Shown here one piece after another: positions 28,551 to 35,878 of a stretch of 64,000 bases of DNA; position 1 is the stretch's first letter; each line of letters begins with the position of its first letter. The stretch lies in contig NZ_CP053835.1 in NCBI RefSeq assembly GCF_013201725.1, positions 1,550,001 to 1,614,000 on the forward strand, written 5' to 3'. The position numbers and the translations under genes were made by a program. The stretch comes from Arcobacter defluvii (GTDB taxonomy: Bacteria; Campylobacterota; Campylobacteria; Campylobacterales; Arcobacteraceae). The notes below the pieces were generated by a model. It did no database searches and was not told where the DNA came from. It saw nothing but the letters and a program-made list of their open reading frames with translations.

Positions 28551-29078
28551 TTATTTAAAATTGTATTTTATGCCAGAAGAAACTCTGTCATAATCATAAT
28601 CACCATAATTTGAAGTCATTGAATAAGTTTTATATTCCAAATTTAAAGCAATATTATTTGTTATTCTATAATCAACTCCTGCTCCATATCCTAATCCTGC
28701 TCCGTCAATTCCTCCAATACTTTGATAAATACCTGAACCAATACCATATAATGCTAATTTATTATCAAATAACGCATAACCTAATTTAAAATCAGCACCT
28801 GCTGTATAAATGTTATCATTCTTATTTGTTGATTTATTATCAATTTTTATTTCAGAATTATCAAGTTTTCCACCAGAGAAATCAAAAGATACTCCCCAAA
28901 AAATACTATTATCAAGATATAAAGAAACACCATATCCAATTCCAATTTCTTTTGAATCAATATTTGCTGCTGTTGAACTTATACCTACTAAATGAATATC
29001 TGTTAATGTTTCTTTCGCAGATACATTACTTAATAATAATGTTGAAACACTAAAAGCAACTAATGCCAATTTTTTCAT
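28551..29078 (-). CDS. Small outer-membrane beta-barrel protein
   Basis: 175 residues with signal peptide MKKLALVAFSVSTLLLSNVSA and alternating-residue strands ending in DRVSSGIKYNF(K), consistent with an eight-stranded Opa/OmpW-like barrel (for example GIGYGVSLYLD, FKLGYALFDNKLALYG, LNLEYKTYSM). As cargo of an integrated element it may alter the cell surface. An operator-like palindrome lies 20 bases upstream of its start, shared with the divergent regulator gene. Confidence 0.7.
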   Translation of the reverse strand: MKKLALVAFSVSTLLLSNVSAKETLTDIHLVGISSTAANIDSKEIGIGYGVSLYLDNSIFWGVSFDFSGGKLDNSEIKIDNKSTNKNDNIYTAGADFKLGYALFDNKLALYGIGSGIYQSIGGIDGAGLGYGAGVDYRITNNIALNLEYKTYSMTSNYGDYDYDRVSSGIKYNFK

Positions 29079-29097
29079 TTGCTTCCTTAAAAATAAT

Positions 29098-29115
29098 TTT
29101 ATCCCATAGGATAAA
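29098..29115. promoter_or_regulatory. Operator 1 of the element 1 regulator
   Basis: TTTATCCCATAGGATAAA: perfect 7-bp inverted arms around CATA, in the spacer between the outer-membrane protein gene and the divergent CI-like regulator. A second copy lies 56 bases away. Confidence 0.7.
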
Positions 29116-29153
29116 GACTTATGTATTCTATCTTAATAAGGTTTATATTTATT

Positions 29154-29171
29154 TTAACCCCATAGGATAAA
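29154..29171. promoter_or_regulatory. Operator 2 of the element 1 regulator
   Basis: TTAACCCCATAGGATAAA: same right half and centre as operator 1 with two changes in the left half, ending 7 bases before the regulator ATG. Binding there would block the regulator's own expression. Confidence 0.6.
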
Positions 29172-29178
29172 TGTAATA

Positions 29179-29430
29179 ATGGAAATAGATTTTAGTAATA
29201 GCACAAAAGAAGAGATTGATAATTTTTATAAAGTAGTTTCAAATAATGTGAAAAATCATAGAATAGAAAAAGGATTTTCCCAAGAAAAATTAGCTCTTGA
29301 TATTGGTATAAAATCTATCGCTTTTTATTCAAACTGTGAAAATAATAAATATGATAAACATTTTAATTTAGAACATTTATATAAAATTTCTAAATCTTTA
29401 AATGTTCCTCTTGAAGATTTAATTAAGTAA
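29179..29430 (+). CDS. CI/Xre-type helix-turn-helix regulator
   Basis: 83 residues, a single HTH_3 domain: HRIEKGFSQEKLALDIGIKSIAFYSNCENNKYDKHFNLEHLYKISKSLNVPLEDLIK. The helix-turn-helix is at about 35-55. It is the only plus-strand gene of element 1 and diverges from the minus-strand operon across two palindromic operators, so it probably represses that operon and itself. No peptidase domain, so induction would not be by RecA-driven self-cleavage of this chain. Confidence 0.85.
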   Translation: MEIDFSNSTKEEIDNFYKVVSNNVKNHRIEKGFSQEKLALDIGIKSIAFYSNCENNKYDKHFNLEHLYKISKSLNVPLEDLIK

Positions 29431-29448
29431 TAATAAAAAAATCTTAAA

Positions 29449-30627
29449 TTATTCATTATCATTATTTAGAATATGTTTATTTTTAGTTATTTCTATATAA
29501 CTGATTGATTTATTCCTATTTTCTTGGTGGTTCCATAACTCTTTTACTTCATTAAGCCCATTATCAGGGGCAAATTTAGCATAACGCATTGTTGATTGTA
29601 TAGTATGGTGATTTAGTAATTTTTTTACTAAATAGATACTAATGCCTTTTTGAACTAATAAAGAAGCAAAAGTATGTCTAAATGTATGAAAATATACTCT
29701 ATCTAAATCAAGTGGTTCAAGATTGAAGTTAAAAAGTTCATCTAACACTCTTTTTAAAAGTCGTGGAACTTCTTGAAGTTTTTTCTTTGAATTTTCACTA
29801 TATAAGATATAATCATTTTCATCATAAGAAGAACTTAATTCAGTTAATCTTTTTAATACTTCTGTATCAGCTATTAATCCTTGATAATATTCGTCATATT
29901 TAAAATCATATAATTTAACTTCGCCAGTTTTAAAATTTATATCTCTATATTTTATATTTAAAAGAGTTTCTTTTCTTGCTCCTGTATTTAAAGCTAATAT
30001 TGTTAAAAGTAAAGAATTAGAATGTCCTTCAAGTTCTAATCTTGAAATAAGTTTTCCTATTTCTGTTTGGGTTAAAAATCGCGTTCTTTTATTATCATAT
30101 TTTGGTAATTCTAAATGTGAGAACTCATTTCTTCCAAAATAATATCTATTTTTTAAACAATAATTTATTATTGCTCTACATAAAGCAAAAATTTTTTGAA
30201 TACTTGCTGGGGCATATTCTTTTTCAATTAGTTCATATACCAGTTTATTAAGTTGCTTTTTTGTTATTTTTCTTGTTTCATTTTTAGCCCATTCTTGTAT
30301 TTTTATATGTTTATCATAACGGCTAATTTCTTTTTGAATAGATTTTTTGCTTAATCCTTTATCTTCAAAATATTTATCTGCTAATTCATTAAGAGTTTTA
30401 GAAGATACTTCTATCTCACTTTCCTCTGATTTTCTTATTCTAATTTTTGTATCGTTTAATATAGCAACAGCTTTACTTTTTGTCATACCAGTAGATTTTC
30501 TACCAATAGTTTTTCTTACTGATTTACTTTTTTCATCTCTAAACGCTATGGCATAACTCTCATCACCATTCTGTAAAGATTTTACATATACACCACTATA
30601 TTTTCCACCAAGAGGAACAAAACTCAT
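29449..30627 (-). CDS. Tyrosine integrase of element 1
   Basis: 392 residues. N-terminal arm-binding region (KSLQNGDESYAIAFRDEKSKSVRKTIGRKS), a SAM-like core-binding domain near 70-165, then the catalytic domain with the complete R-H-R-H-Y set: LNTGARKETLLNIK, YFHTFRHTFASLLVQKG, LLNHHTIQSTMRYAK. It inserts the element into tRNA-fMet. AAAGG precedes the ATG. It ends 18 bases from the regulator gene, tail to tail, and lies nearest the right end. Confidence 0.92.
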   Translation of the reverse strand: MSFVPLGGKYSGVYVKSLQNGDESYAIAFRDEKSKSVRKTIGRKSTGMTKSKAVAILNDTKIRIRKSEESEIEVSSKTLNELADKYFEDKGLSKKSIQKEISRYDKHIKIQEWAKNETRKITKKQLNKLVYELIEKEYAPASIQKIFALCRAIINYCLKNRYYFGRNEFSHLELPKYDNKRTRFLTQTEIGKLISRLELEGHSNSLLLTILALNTGARKETLLNIKYRDINFKTGEVKLYDFKYDEYYQGLIADTEVLKRLTELSSSYDENDYILYSENSKKKLQEVPRLLKRVLDELFNFNLEPLDLDRVYFHTFRHTFASLLVQKGISIYLVKKLLNHHTIQSTMRYAKFAPDNGLNEVKELWNHQENRNKSISYIEITKNKHILNNDNE

Positions 30628-30647
30628 AATTAAACCTTTTTTATAAA

Positions 30648-30668
30648 ATACAACAAAAATACAACAAA
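30648..30668 (+). repeat. Right arm-type repeats of element 1
   Basis: ATACAACAAA at 30648-30657 and 30659-30668, same orientation and 11-bp period as the left pair at 25175-25195, again followed by TTATAAA-type sequence. They lie just upstream of the integrase gene. An inverted GTTGTAT stands closer to attR at 30787-30793. Confidence 0.6.
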
Positions 30669-30837
30669 ATTATAAAATATTTTTTATAAGAGTAAAATTA
30701 AATAAATATTTTGTTGTTTCCTTGTATAAAATATACAGAATAAAAAAGCCTTAATATAGGCTAAAAAGGGATTTAATTGAATGAAAGTTGTATTTTTTGT
30801 TGTTTCTTTAATTCTTTAAGGTTAACCGCTTGTAGTA

Positions 30838-30883
30838 CTCATAACCCGAAGGTCATAGGTTCAAATCCTATTTCCGCAACCAA
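30838..30883 (+). repeat. attR of element 1 (displaced 3' half of tRNA-fMet)
   Basis: 46 bases from CTCATAACCC to one base past CCA, without the 5' half of a tRNA, so not a functional gene. It should be the original chromosomal 3' end. The 30628-30837 stretch before it holds only the arm repeats and AT-rich sequence. Confidence 0.9.
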
Positions 30884-30978
30884 TCAAAAATTCTTTCTTT
30901 CTTTTTAATTAAACTTAAAATTTTTATTTATGGTATATAATTAGTTATAATTAAAAAATTAAAAGGATGCATTAAGTA

Positions 30979-31359
30979 ATGAAAAAAGTTTTATTAATCA
31001 TAATATGTATATATGTAGTTAGTAATTTATATGCAAGAGAAGAAAATATTAATATAAATGATCAAAGAATTTATAATAAGCTCATATCAGATCAATTATC
31101 TCAACTTAATATAAACTATAAATTATCAATTGATGTAAATATTACAATTGATGAAGATGGATATTTTTCCTATTCAATATTAAATACTTCTGATATTGAG
31201 GGTTTTAATGATAAATTAGAAAAATTTTTAGATGAACAAACAAGAAAAAAATTTCCTACTTTTAGAAATCAACCTTTTACAACAAAAATAACTTTTATTC
31301 CAGAAGACATAAATCTACCATCAAAGGATAAATTTCATAATAGATTTATAAAACAGTAA
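30979..31359 (+). CDS. Secreted protein with TonB C-terminal-like domain
   Basis: 126 residues with a signal peptide (MKKVLLIIICIYVVSNLYA). The pattern INYKLSIDVNITIDEDGYFSYSILNTSDIEGFNDKLEKFLDEQTRKKFPTFRNQPFTTKITFIPE follows the TonB/TolA C-terminal fold (strand, DGxxxx, helix, FP...P, strand), but there is no membrane anchor or Pro-rich spacer. It lies on the chromosome strip between the two elements. Function unknown; a periplasmic orphan of the TonB-C fold is my inference. Confidence 0.55.
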   Translation: MKKVLLIIICIYVVSNLYAREENININDQRIYNKLISDQLSQLNINYKLSIDVNITIDEDGYFSYSILNTSDIEGFNDKLEKFLDEQTRKKFPTFRNQPFTTKITFIPEDINLPSKDKFHNRFIKQ

Positions 31360-31507
31360 AATTTTTACTATTTTTAAGTATCTTTAAAGTTAGTATTCAA
31401 TATAATTCCAAACATTGTTTTAAGGCATTAAAATTTATATTTTATTTTATAAATTTACTTCCTTTTTTCATACAACTTTAAAAATTTATTTTAGAATGAT
31501 GTCTTAT

Positions 31508-31584
31508 GTCAAGGTAGCTCAGCTGGCTAGAGCGCTGGTCTCATAAGCCGGAGGTCGAGGGTTCGAGTCCCTCTCTTGACACCA
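31508..31584 (+). tRNA. tRNA with CAT anticodon (elongator Met, or Ile2)
   Basis: 77 bases with encoded CCA. Acceptor GTCAAGG / CTTGAC-type pairing closes normally, so it is not the initiator. Anticodon loop CTCATAA gives CAT; elongator tRNA-Met is most likely, but a lysidine-modified tRNA-Ile cannot be excluded by eye. Its 3' part is repeated at 39424, marking it as the insertion site of element 2. Confidence 0.92.
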
Positions 31585-31592
31585 TTTTAAAG
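31539..31592 (+). repeat. attL of element 2
   Basis: 54 bases from the anticodon loop to 8 bases past CCA, repeated at 39424-39477 with three differences: a compensatory G-C to A-T change in the T stem and one T-loop change. Confidence 0.9.
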
Positions 31593-31642
31593 CCATTTTG
31601 TAGGCTTTTCTTACTTATTAACAAATATAAATTTTCCAGTGA

Positions 31643-31662
31643 TGTTATACTTTGTTATAGTT
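31643..31662 (+). repeat. Left arm-type repeats of element 2
   Basis: TGTTATACTT (31643-31652) followed directly by TGTTATAGTT (31653-31662). The right end has two exact TGTTATAGTT copies in the same orientation at 39300-39319. Likely integrase arm sites, of a sequence unrelated to those of element 1. Confidence 0.6.
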
Positions 31663-31696
31663 TTCAATTGTTCAAATTTTAATAAAAGTTTGAAGA

Positions 31697-33196
31697 ATGA
31701 AAAATATTTATCTAAGAAATAATACTTTTTACTATCGCAAATCAATCCCAAAATCATTAAAAATCTTTTTTAAAAATAAATCCTTATATATACGAACATT
31801 AAGCACTAAATCAAGAGTTTTAGCTTTAAAATGTGCTAAACTATTAAATAATAAATTTAACGCAATTAAAGAGGTTTATTTTATGTCTTTTGATATTCAT
31901 CTTATTAATAAATTAGTTGAAGAATTTCACAACACCCAATTAGAAATTACGGAGAGAGATTTATACAACACACCAAATCCAGAAGACACATTGTTTGCAT
32001 TATGTTTAGAAGATACTATCGAACAACTTCAAAAAAATTATCATGATAATATTTTTGAAAAAGAAGAAATTAAACTTATTGCAAATAAGCTTAATTACAA
32101 GCCAAATAATGAAGAAATTCACGAAATAGGTAAAATACTACTAAATAGCAAAATAAATCATTTAAAAAATATAAATGATAATATAAACAAAGGTTATTAC
32201 AACAAAGCAAAACCAATATTTAAAAAAGTTGTTGCTGAAATAGAAACAAAAAAAATACATAGAACTATTGAATCAACATTTGAAAAGTTTAAAAAATATC
32301 AATCAAAAATAGATAAATGGACTTTGGATACAACTCAATTAGTAGATAGAGCTTTTAATATTTTAAATTTGTATTTTAAAGATAAAGATTTGGTTGATAT
32401 AAGTTTTGATGATTTAATAGATTTTAGAGATATATTGTTAGAAATACCAAATAAATTAACAATTTACAATTTTTTTAAAAATAAAGATTTAGATTTTATT
32501 CTCGAAAATAATGATGATTATGAAAAATTGGAAAATAGTACAATTAATAAATATATTATCAGAATCAATCAATACTTCAAATATATGCATAAGCTAAAAT
32601 ATATAACAAATGATGATTTTATTATTCCAAAATTTGATGAGAACCTAAATAAAAGAGTACCTTATACTAATGAAGAAATTGAGCTAATTAAACAACTTAT
32701 TAAAAATGACACTTTAGAAAATCAATTTATTACATATATAGCTACTTATCAAGGAATGAGATTAAAGGAAATAACACAATTACAAAAAAAAGATATTATT
32801 AAAATTGGTGATATACTTTGTATTGATATAAATACAAATGAAGATAAAACAACTAAAACTAAGAAAAGTGCAAGAATAATACCTATTCATAATAAATTGT
32901 TAGAATTGGGATTTTTAGATTTTGTGAATTTAAAAGATGATAAATTATTTAATATATCAAATAAGGATTTTAGTACATATTTTAGAAAAACTTATAAAAA
33001 TCAAATAAACGATGAAAAAACTTTTTATTGTTTAAGACATTCCTTCTTAGATACTTTAAAACAAAATGATTGCAAAATAGAACATTATCAATCTTTTGTT
33101 GGACATAGTCAAGGAAAAAATAGTGTTACAATGGATTATGGTAATCCATTTAATACAAAATTATTAAGTGGATTATTAGTGTTTATAGATTATTAA
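31697..33196 (+). CDS. Tyrosine integrase of element 2
   Basis: 499 residues. The N-terminus IYLRNNTFYYRKSIPKSLKIFFKNKSLYIRTLSTKSRVLALKCA is the DUF6538-type arm region of phage integrases. Catalytic domain: Arg in YQGMRLKEITQL, Lys in TKKSARIIP, the box FYCLRHSFLD, then VGHSQGKNSVTMDYG with the Tyr nucleophile. In the HxxR box the first His is replaced by Tyr (YCLR), a substitution seen in some active phage integrases. It lies next to attL, reading inward, while element 1 has its integrase at the right end reading inward. Confidence 0.9.
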   Translation: MKNIYLRNNTFYYRKSIPKSLKIFFKNKSLYIRTLSTKSRVLALKCAKLLNNKFNAIKEVYFMSFDIHLINKLVEEFHNTQLEITERDLYNTPNPEDTLFALCLEDTIEQLQKNYHDNIFEKEEIKLIANKLNYKPNNEEIHEIGKILLNSKINHLKNINDNINKGYYNKAKPIFKKVVAEIETKKIHRTIESTFEKFKKYQSKIDKWTLDTTQLVDRAFNILNLYFKDKDLVDISFDDLIDFRDILLEIPNKLTIYNFFKNKDLDFILENNDDYEKLENSTINKYIIRINQYFKYMHKLKYITNDDFIIPKFDENLNKRVPYTNEEIELIKQLIKNDTLENQFITYIATYQGMRLKEITQLQKKDIIKIGDILCIDINTNEDKTTKTKKSARIIPIHNKLLELGFLDFVNLKDDKLFNISNKDFSTYFRKTYKNQINDEKTFYCLRHSFLDTLKQNDCKIEHYQSFVGHSQGKNSVTMDYGNPFNTKLLSGLLVFIDY

Positions 33197-33228
33197 ATAA
33201 AATATTTAAGAAAATAAAATTTTTTTGA

Positions 33229-33257
33229 TTGACACAAGTTGGTCATTTACATATGAT
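33229..33257 (+). promoter_or_regulatory. Strong promoter of the nuclease operon
   Basis: TTGACA (33229-33234), 17-base spacer, TATGAT (33252-33257), 33 bases before the first gene, which has an AAGGA site. A near-consensus promoter with a full -35 implies steady expression of this cargo. Confidence 0.8.
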
Positions 33258-33289
33258 AAGATTTTATAAATAAAGAAGGAAATAGTGGA

Positions 33290-34489
33290 ATGAATTATAA
33301 AAATATAGATTTTAGAAAACTAGAAAATGCTTTAATAAAGTTATATGGAAAAATAGAAATAATTGAAGAATTACAAAAACATAGAGGAGATAAGTTTAAT
33401 ATTTTTTCTATTTTAAAAATGGAAAGATTGGAAGTTAAAACTCATTCATCTTTTTTATATGAACTTATAAATCCAAAAGGTACACATTATCAAGATGATA
33501 AATATTTAAGAGTATTTGTATATGAAGTTTTAAAAATTGAAGATTTTGATTTTGTAAATGTAAAAGTTGGTAGAGAAACTTTAATAGATGCAAATAGAAG
33601 GATAGATTTTACTATTGAAAATGATGATTATTATGTTGCTATTGAAATGAAAATTGATGCAACAGATCAAGATAAACAATTAAGTGATTATTTTGAATAT
33701 GCAAAAAAGCAAAATAAAAAGTTTCCTGAAATCTATTATTTAACTTTAGATGGTAGAAATTCCGATGAAAAAAGTGCAAAAGAAATTAAATATGAAAGAA
33801 TTTCTTTTCAATCTAATATATTAAATTTTATAGAAAAATCCATAGAAAAAAGTGCGAATTTACCAATAATAAGAGAGAGTCTTATTCAATATAGAAATCT
33901 AATATTAAATATTACAAATCAAACAACACAGGAAATACAAATGGAAATAATCGAAATTATAGATACTCCAAAAATGGCGGAAGCAGCGACGAAAATGTCA
34001 AAAGGTTTAGCTTATGCTTGGGCTAAAAGAGAAGTTTTATTTTGGGAAAAATTAGAAAAAAAATTAAATGAGTATTCTAAAAGTTATAACTTAGATACAA
34101 AAGGTTGGATAGTTTCATTTTATGATGAAGATATAAAAGACAATAAATTAAATTACATTATAAATGCAAAGATAAAGAATATGTATTTTAATAAAGATGA
34201 TTATTATTTTAAAATTTGTTCTTATTTTAATGATGATTTTGGATATCAAATGGAATTTGATGATAGTTCTAAAGATATAAATATTTTAGCTCAAAAAATT
34301 GGATTTAAGCCTACTACTAAATCAAGAAATTATAGTTGGATAAATTCAAATCTTAAATTAAATTTTTGTAAAGATTATGAAGAACCAACTTATGATATTT
34401 TTGATAATAATAAATTAGATGAAATTGTTGAAAATATTTTTAATGAAATAAAAAGCTATATGGATATCATTGTTAAAGAATTAAACTAA
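33290..34489 (+). CDS. PD-(D/E)XK nuclease superfamily protein
   Basis: 399 residues. The opening FNIFSILKMERLEVKTHSSFLYELINPKGTHYQDD and the core RRIDFTIENDDYYVAIEMKIDA (Asp about 105, then ExK) match the PDDEXK family often annotated as PF14281, whose members typically show an E...HS.fL..LL.P...H start. An additional helical domain follows (NLILNITNQTTQEI onward), then a beta-rich tail. Such proteins occur as stand-alone or paired genes in defence islands. First gene of a three-gene operon with its own promoter; nuclease activity and a defence role are inferred. Confidence 0.72.
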   Translation: MNYKNIDFRKLENALIKLYGKIEIIEELQKHRGDKFNIFSILKMERLEVKTHSSFLYELINPKGTHYQDDKYLRVFVYEVLKIEDFDFVNVKVGRETLIDANRRIDFTIENDDYYVAIEMKIDATDQDKQLSDYFEYAKKQNKKFPEIYYLTLDGRNSDEKSAKEIKYERISFQSNILNFIEKSIEKSANLPIIRESLIQYRNLILNITNQTTQEIQMEIIEIIDTPKMAEAATKMSKGLAYAWAKREVLFWEKLEKKLNEYSKSYNLDTKGWIVSFYDEDIKDNKLNYIINAKIKNMYFNKDDYYFKICSYFNDDFGYQMEFDDSSKDINILAQKIGFKPTTKSRNYSWINSNLKLNFCKDYEEPTYDIFDNNKLDEIVENIFNEIKSYMDIIVKELN

Positions 34490-34501
34490 AGGTAAAACAA
34501 A

Positions 34502-34894
34502 ATGGAAAATAAACTTGATAGTTGTATTAAAAATCTATTAGAAAATGTAGTTTCTCATAAAGATAGAAATAGTTATTTAGAAAATAGTTTAATATATAAA
34601 ATTATGGAAAATCAAGAAATGTGTTCAAAAGAGAGTTTTTTTTCATATTTTGAAGAAGAGGGTGAAATTTTTGAACAAATAGTAGAAGAGATAAATTTTG
34701 AAGAGTTTCAAAATGTAAAAACTTTATTATTAAATTGTATTTCAAGTAGTGAAGAAGTATTAATTGATTTTTATGCTAATGGTTTTTTAGATGATTTGAA
34801 TAAATTTAATAAAGAATCTAATATACATTTAGCAAATGTTGTTGTTAGAGATATAGATAAAATATTTTTCAATTTAATTTATCAAAAAAAATAA
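34502..34894 (+). CDS. Unknown acidic protein in the nuclease operon
   Basis: 130 residues, strongly acidic and helical (ESFFSYFEEEGEIFEQIVEEINFEEFQNVKTLL), no signal peptide, no membrane segment and no recognised motif. It starts 12 bases after the nuclease gene and ends 8 bases before the next, so all three are cotranscribed. A small acidic partner fits an inhibitor or adaptor of the nuclease, but that is only a guess from context. Confidence 0.55.
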   Translation: MENKLDSCIKNLLENVVSHKDRNSYLENSLIYKIMENQEMCSKESFFSYFEEEGEIFEQIVEEINFEEFQNVKTLLLNCISSSEEVLIDFYANGFLDDLNKFNKESNIHLANVVVRDIDKIFFNLIYQKK

Positions 34895-34902
34895 ATCTTA
34901 AT

Positions 34903-35325
34903 ATGTTAAATGAACTTCAAATAGTAAATAATAGACTTAAAAAATTACAAGATAAACTTTTAAGTGAAGCAATTAAACTTGATAAAGAACTTTTAAAAAG
35001 AATATCAAATAAAAATGATTTTTTATTTGATTATGAAATTGAACTTACTATTTCATTTTATCTTAAAGAAGATGAGGAAAATGTTTTTTCAAGTATTGAA
35101 GAATATTTGAAAAACATATCTCTAAATAATGACCAACATATTTGGAGATGGAGTGAAAATCATAATGAATTTTTTGGTAGAAAAAATCACCCAATGAAAA
35201 ATGAATATCATTGTTGGTGGTTTCATTGTTTATATGACCATAATAATTTAGAATTTGAAGATATATTAAAAATAGGAAAAATTTGGAGTGATATAAAAGT
35301 TTATTATCAATATCTTGAAGAATAA
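34903..35325 (+). CDS. Unknown protein, third gene of the nuclease operon
   Basis: 140 residues: a helical coiled N-terminus (IVNNRLKKLQDKLLSEAIKLDKELLKRI), then a beta segment (YEIELTISFYLKEDEENVF) and an aromatic, His-rich core (QHIWRWSENHNEFFGRKNHPMKNEYHCWWFHCLYDHNN). The His/Trp/Cys-rich core could bind metal. No family recognised. A tail-to-tail gap of 17 bases separates it from the minus-strand small genes. Confidence 0.55.
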   Translation: MLNELQIVNNRLKKLQDKLLSEAIKLDKELLKRISNKNDFLFDYEIELTISFYLKEDEENVFSSIEEYLKNISLNNDQHIWRWSENHNEFFGRKNHPMKNEYHCWWFHCLYDHNNLEFEDILKIGKIWSDIKVYYQYLEE

Positions 35326-35342
35326 TTTTTTAATAAATTTGA

Positions 35343-35657
35343 TTAAAACTTCAACTCAAAATCAACCAAATTCATATTTTTTCTAAAGATAGATTTTTGA
35401 TTTTCCAATAGTTCCAATTTCAGATCGATTTTTTCAATAAGATAAGAAGAAAGAAATTTATCTTTTTTGATAAATTTTTCTCTATCATTTTTTAGTTCAT
35501 TTTGAACAATAACCAAAGCTTTAATTTCCTTTGATAGTTCATCAACAAGAGCATTATTTTTATCACATTGAATTAAATAGTCCTTTTGTAATCTAATAGC
35601 ACTTAGTTGTTTACTAAGTATTATTAGATGTTTACATGGATTGATATTATATATCAC
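35343..35657 (-). CDS. Small coiled-coil protein, unknown
   Basis: 104 residues, nearly all helical with heptad-like Leu/Ile spacing (LSKEIKALVIVQNELKNDREKF, YLIEKIDLKLELLENQKSIF). Overlaps the upstream gene by 11 bases, so translation is coupled. Last of three minus-strand small genes of element 2. No function recognised. Confidence 0.5.
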   Translation of the reverse strand: MIYNINPCKHLIILSKQLSAIRLQKDYLIQCDKNNALVDELSKEIKALVIVQNELKNDREKFIKKDKFLSSYLIEKIDLKLELLENQKSIFRKNMNLVDFELKF

Positions 35658-35865
35658 TTTCTTTTTCTCTCAAAGAGTTTAAAAAATCTTGTTCCTGTAA
35701 TCTTTTTTTATCCTCAAAAAATTGTAAAGTTTTTTCTAAATCTTCTAAAAATAATTGATGTTGATGTTCTTCTATTTTTTGCAAAGCTTTTAAAAATTTC
35801 TTGATATTAGTTTCATCAACTTTATAATCAAACTTTTGTAATAACTCTATAATAAGTAAAATCAT
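35647..35865 (-). CDS. Small helical protein, unknown
   Basis: 72 residues, helical with alternating acidic and basic patches (IEEHQHQLFLEDLEKTLQFFEDKKRLQEQDF). An AAGGA site precedes the ATG. Middle gene of the small minus-strand trio, 13 bases after the first and overlapping the third. No function recognised. Confidence 0.5.
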   Translation of the reverse strand: MILLIIELLQKFDYKVDETNIKKFLKALQKIEEHQHQLFLEDLEKTLQFFEDKKRLQEQDFLNSLREKESDI

Positions 35866-35878
35866 TTATCTATCCTTT

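Larger units (their letters stand above)
25123..30883. mobile_element. Integrated element 1 (5.8 kb) in tRNA-fMet
   Basis: Bounded by the 46-bp att copies, with a tyrosine integrase at the right end. Gene order from left: FtsK/HerA-type ATPase, small putative ssDNA-binding protein, HUH replication initiator, zinc-ribbon membrane protein, outer-membrane barrel (all minus strand), CI-like regulator (plus), integrase (minus). Replicase plus coupling-type ATPase resembles a small integrative mobilizable element or plasmid-prophage; no capsid, Zot or coat-protein gene is seen. Tandem ATACAACAAA repeats stand inside both ends. Confidence 0.85.

Noticed and set aside
28810-29053. Plus-strand ORFs opposite the outer-membrane protein gene
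   Set aside because: Low-complexity antisense frames without ribosome sites; the minus strand encodes a signal peptide and barrel.
25123-30883. Element 1 as an inovirus (filamentous prophage)
   Set aside because: HUH Rep, small putative ssDNA-binding protein and an ATPase fit, but the ATPase has its membrane helices at the N-terminus (FtsK type rather than Zot), and no coat-protein-sized membrane peptides or secretin were seen. Kept only as an alternative.
30838-30883. Second tRNA-fMet gene
   Set aside because: Only the 3' half from the anticodon loop is present; the upstream bases do not form an acceptor 5' strand or D arm. It is an att duplicate.
31697-33196. Element 2 integrase as a dead recombinase because HxxR reads YxxR
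   Set aside because: The remaining Arg, Lys, Arg, GH and Tyr residues are intact and similar substitutions occur in working phage integrases; the clean att duplication shows past activity.
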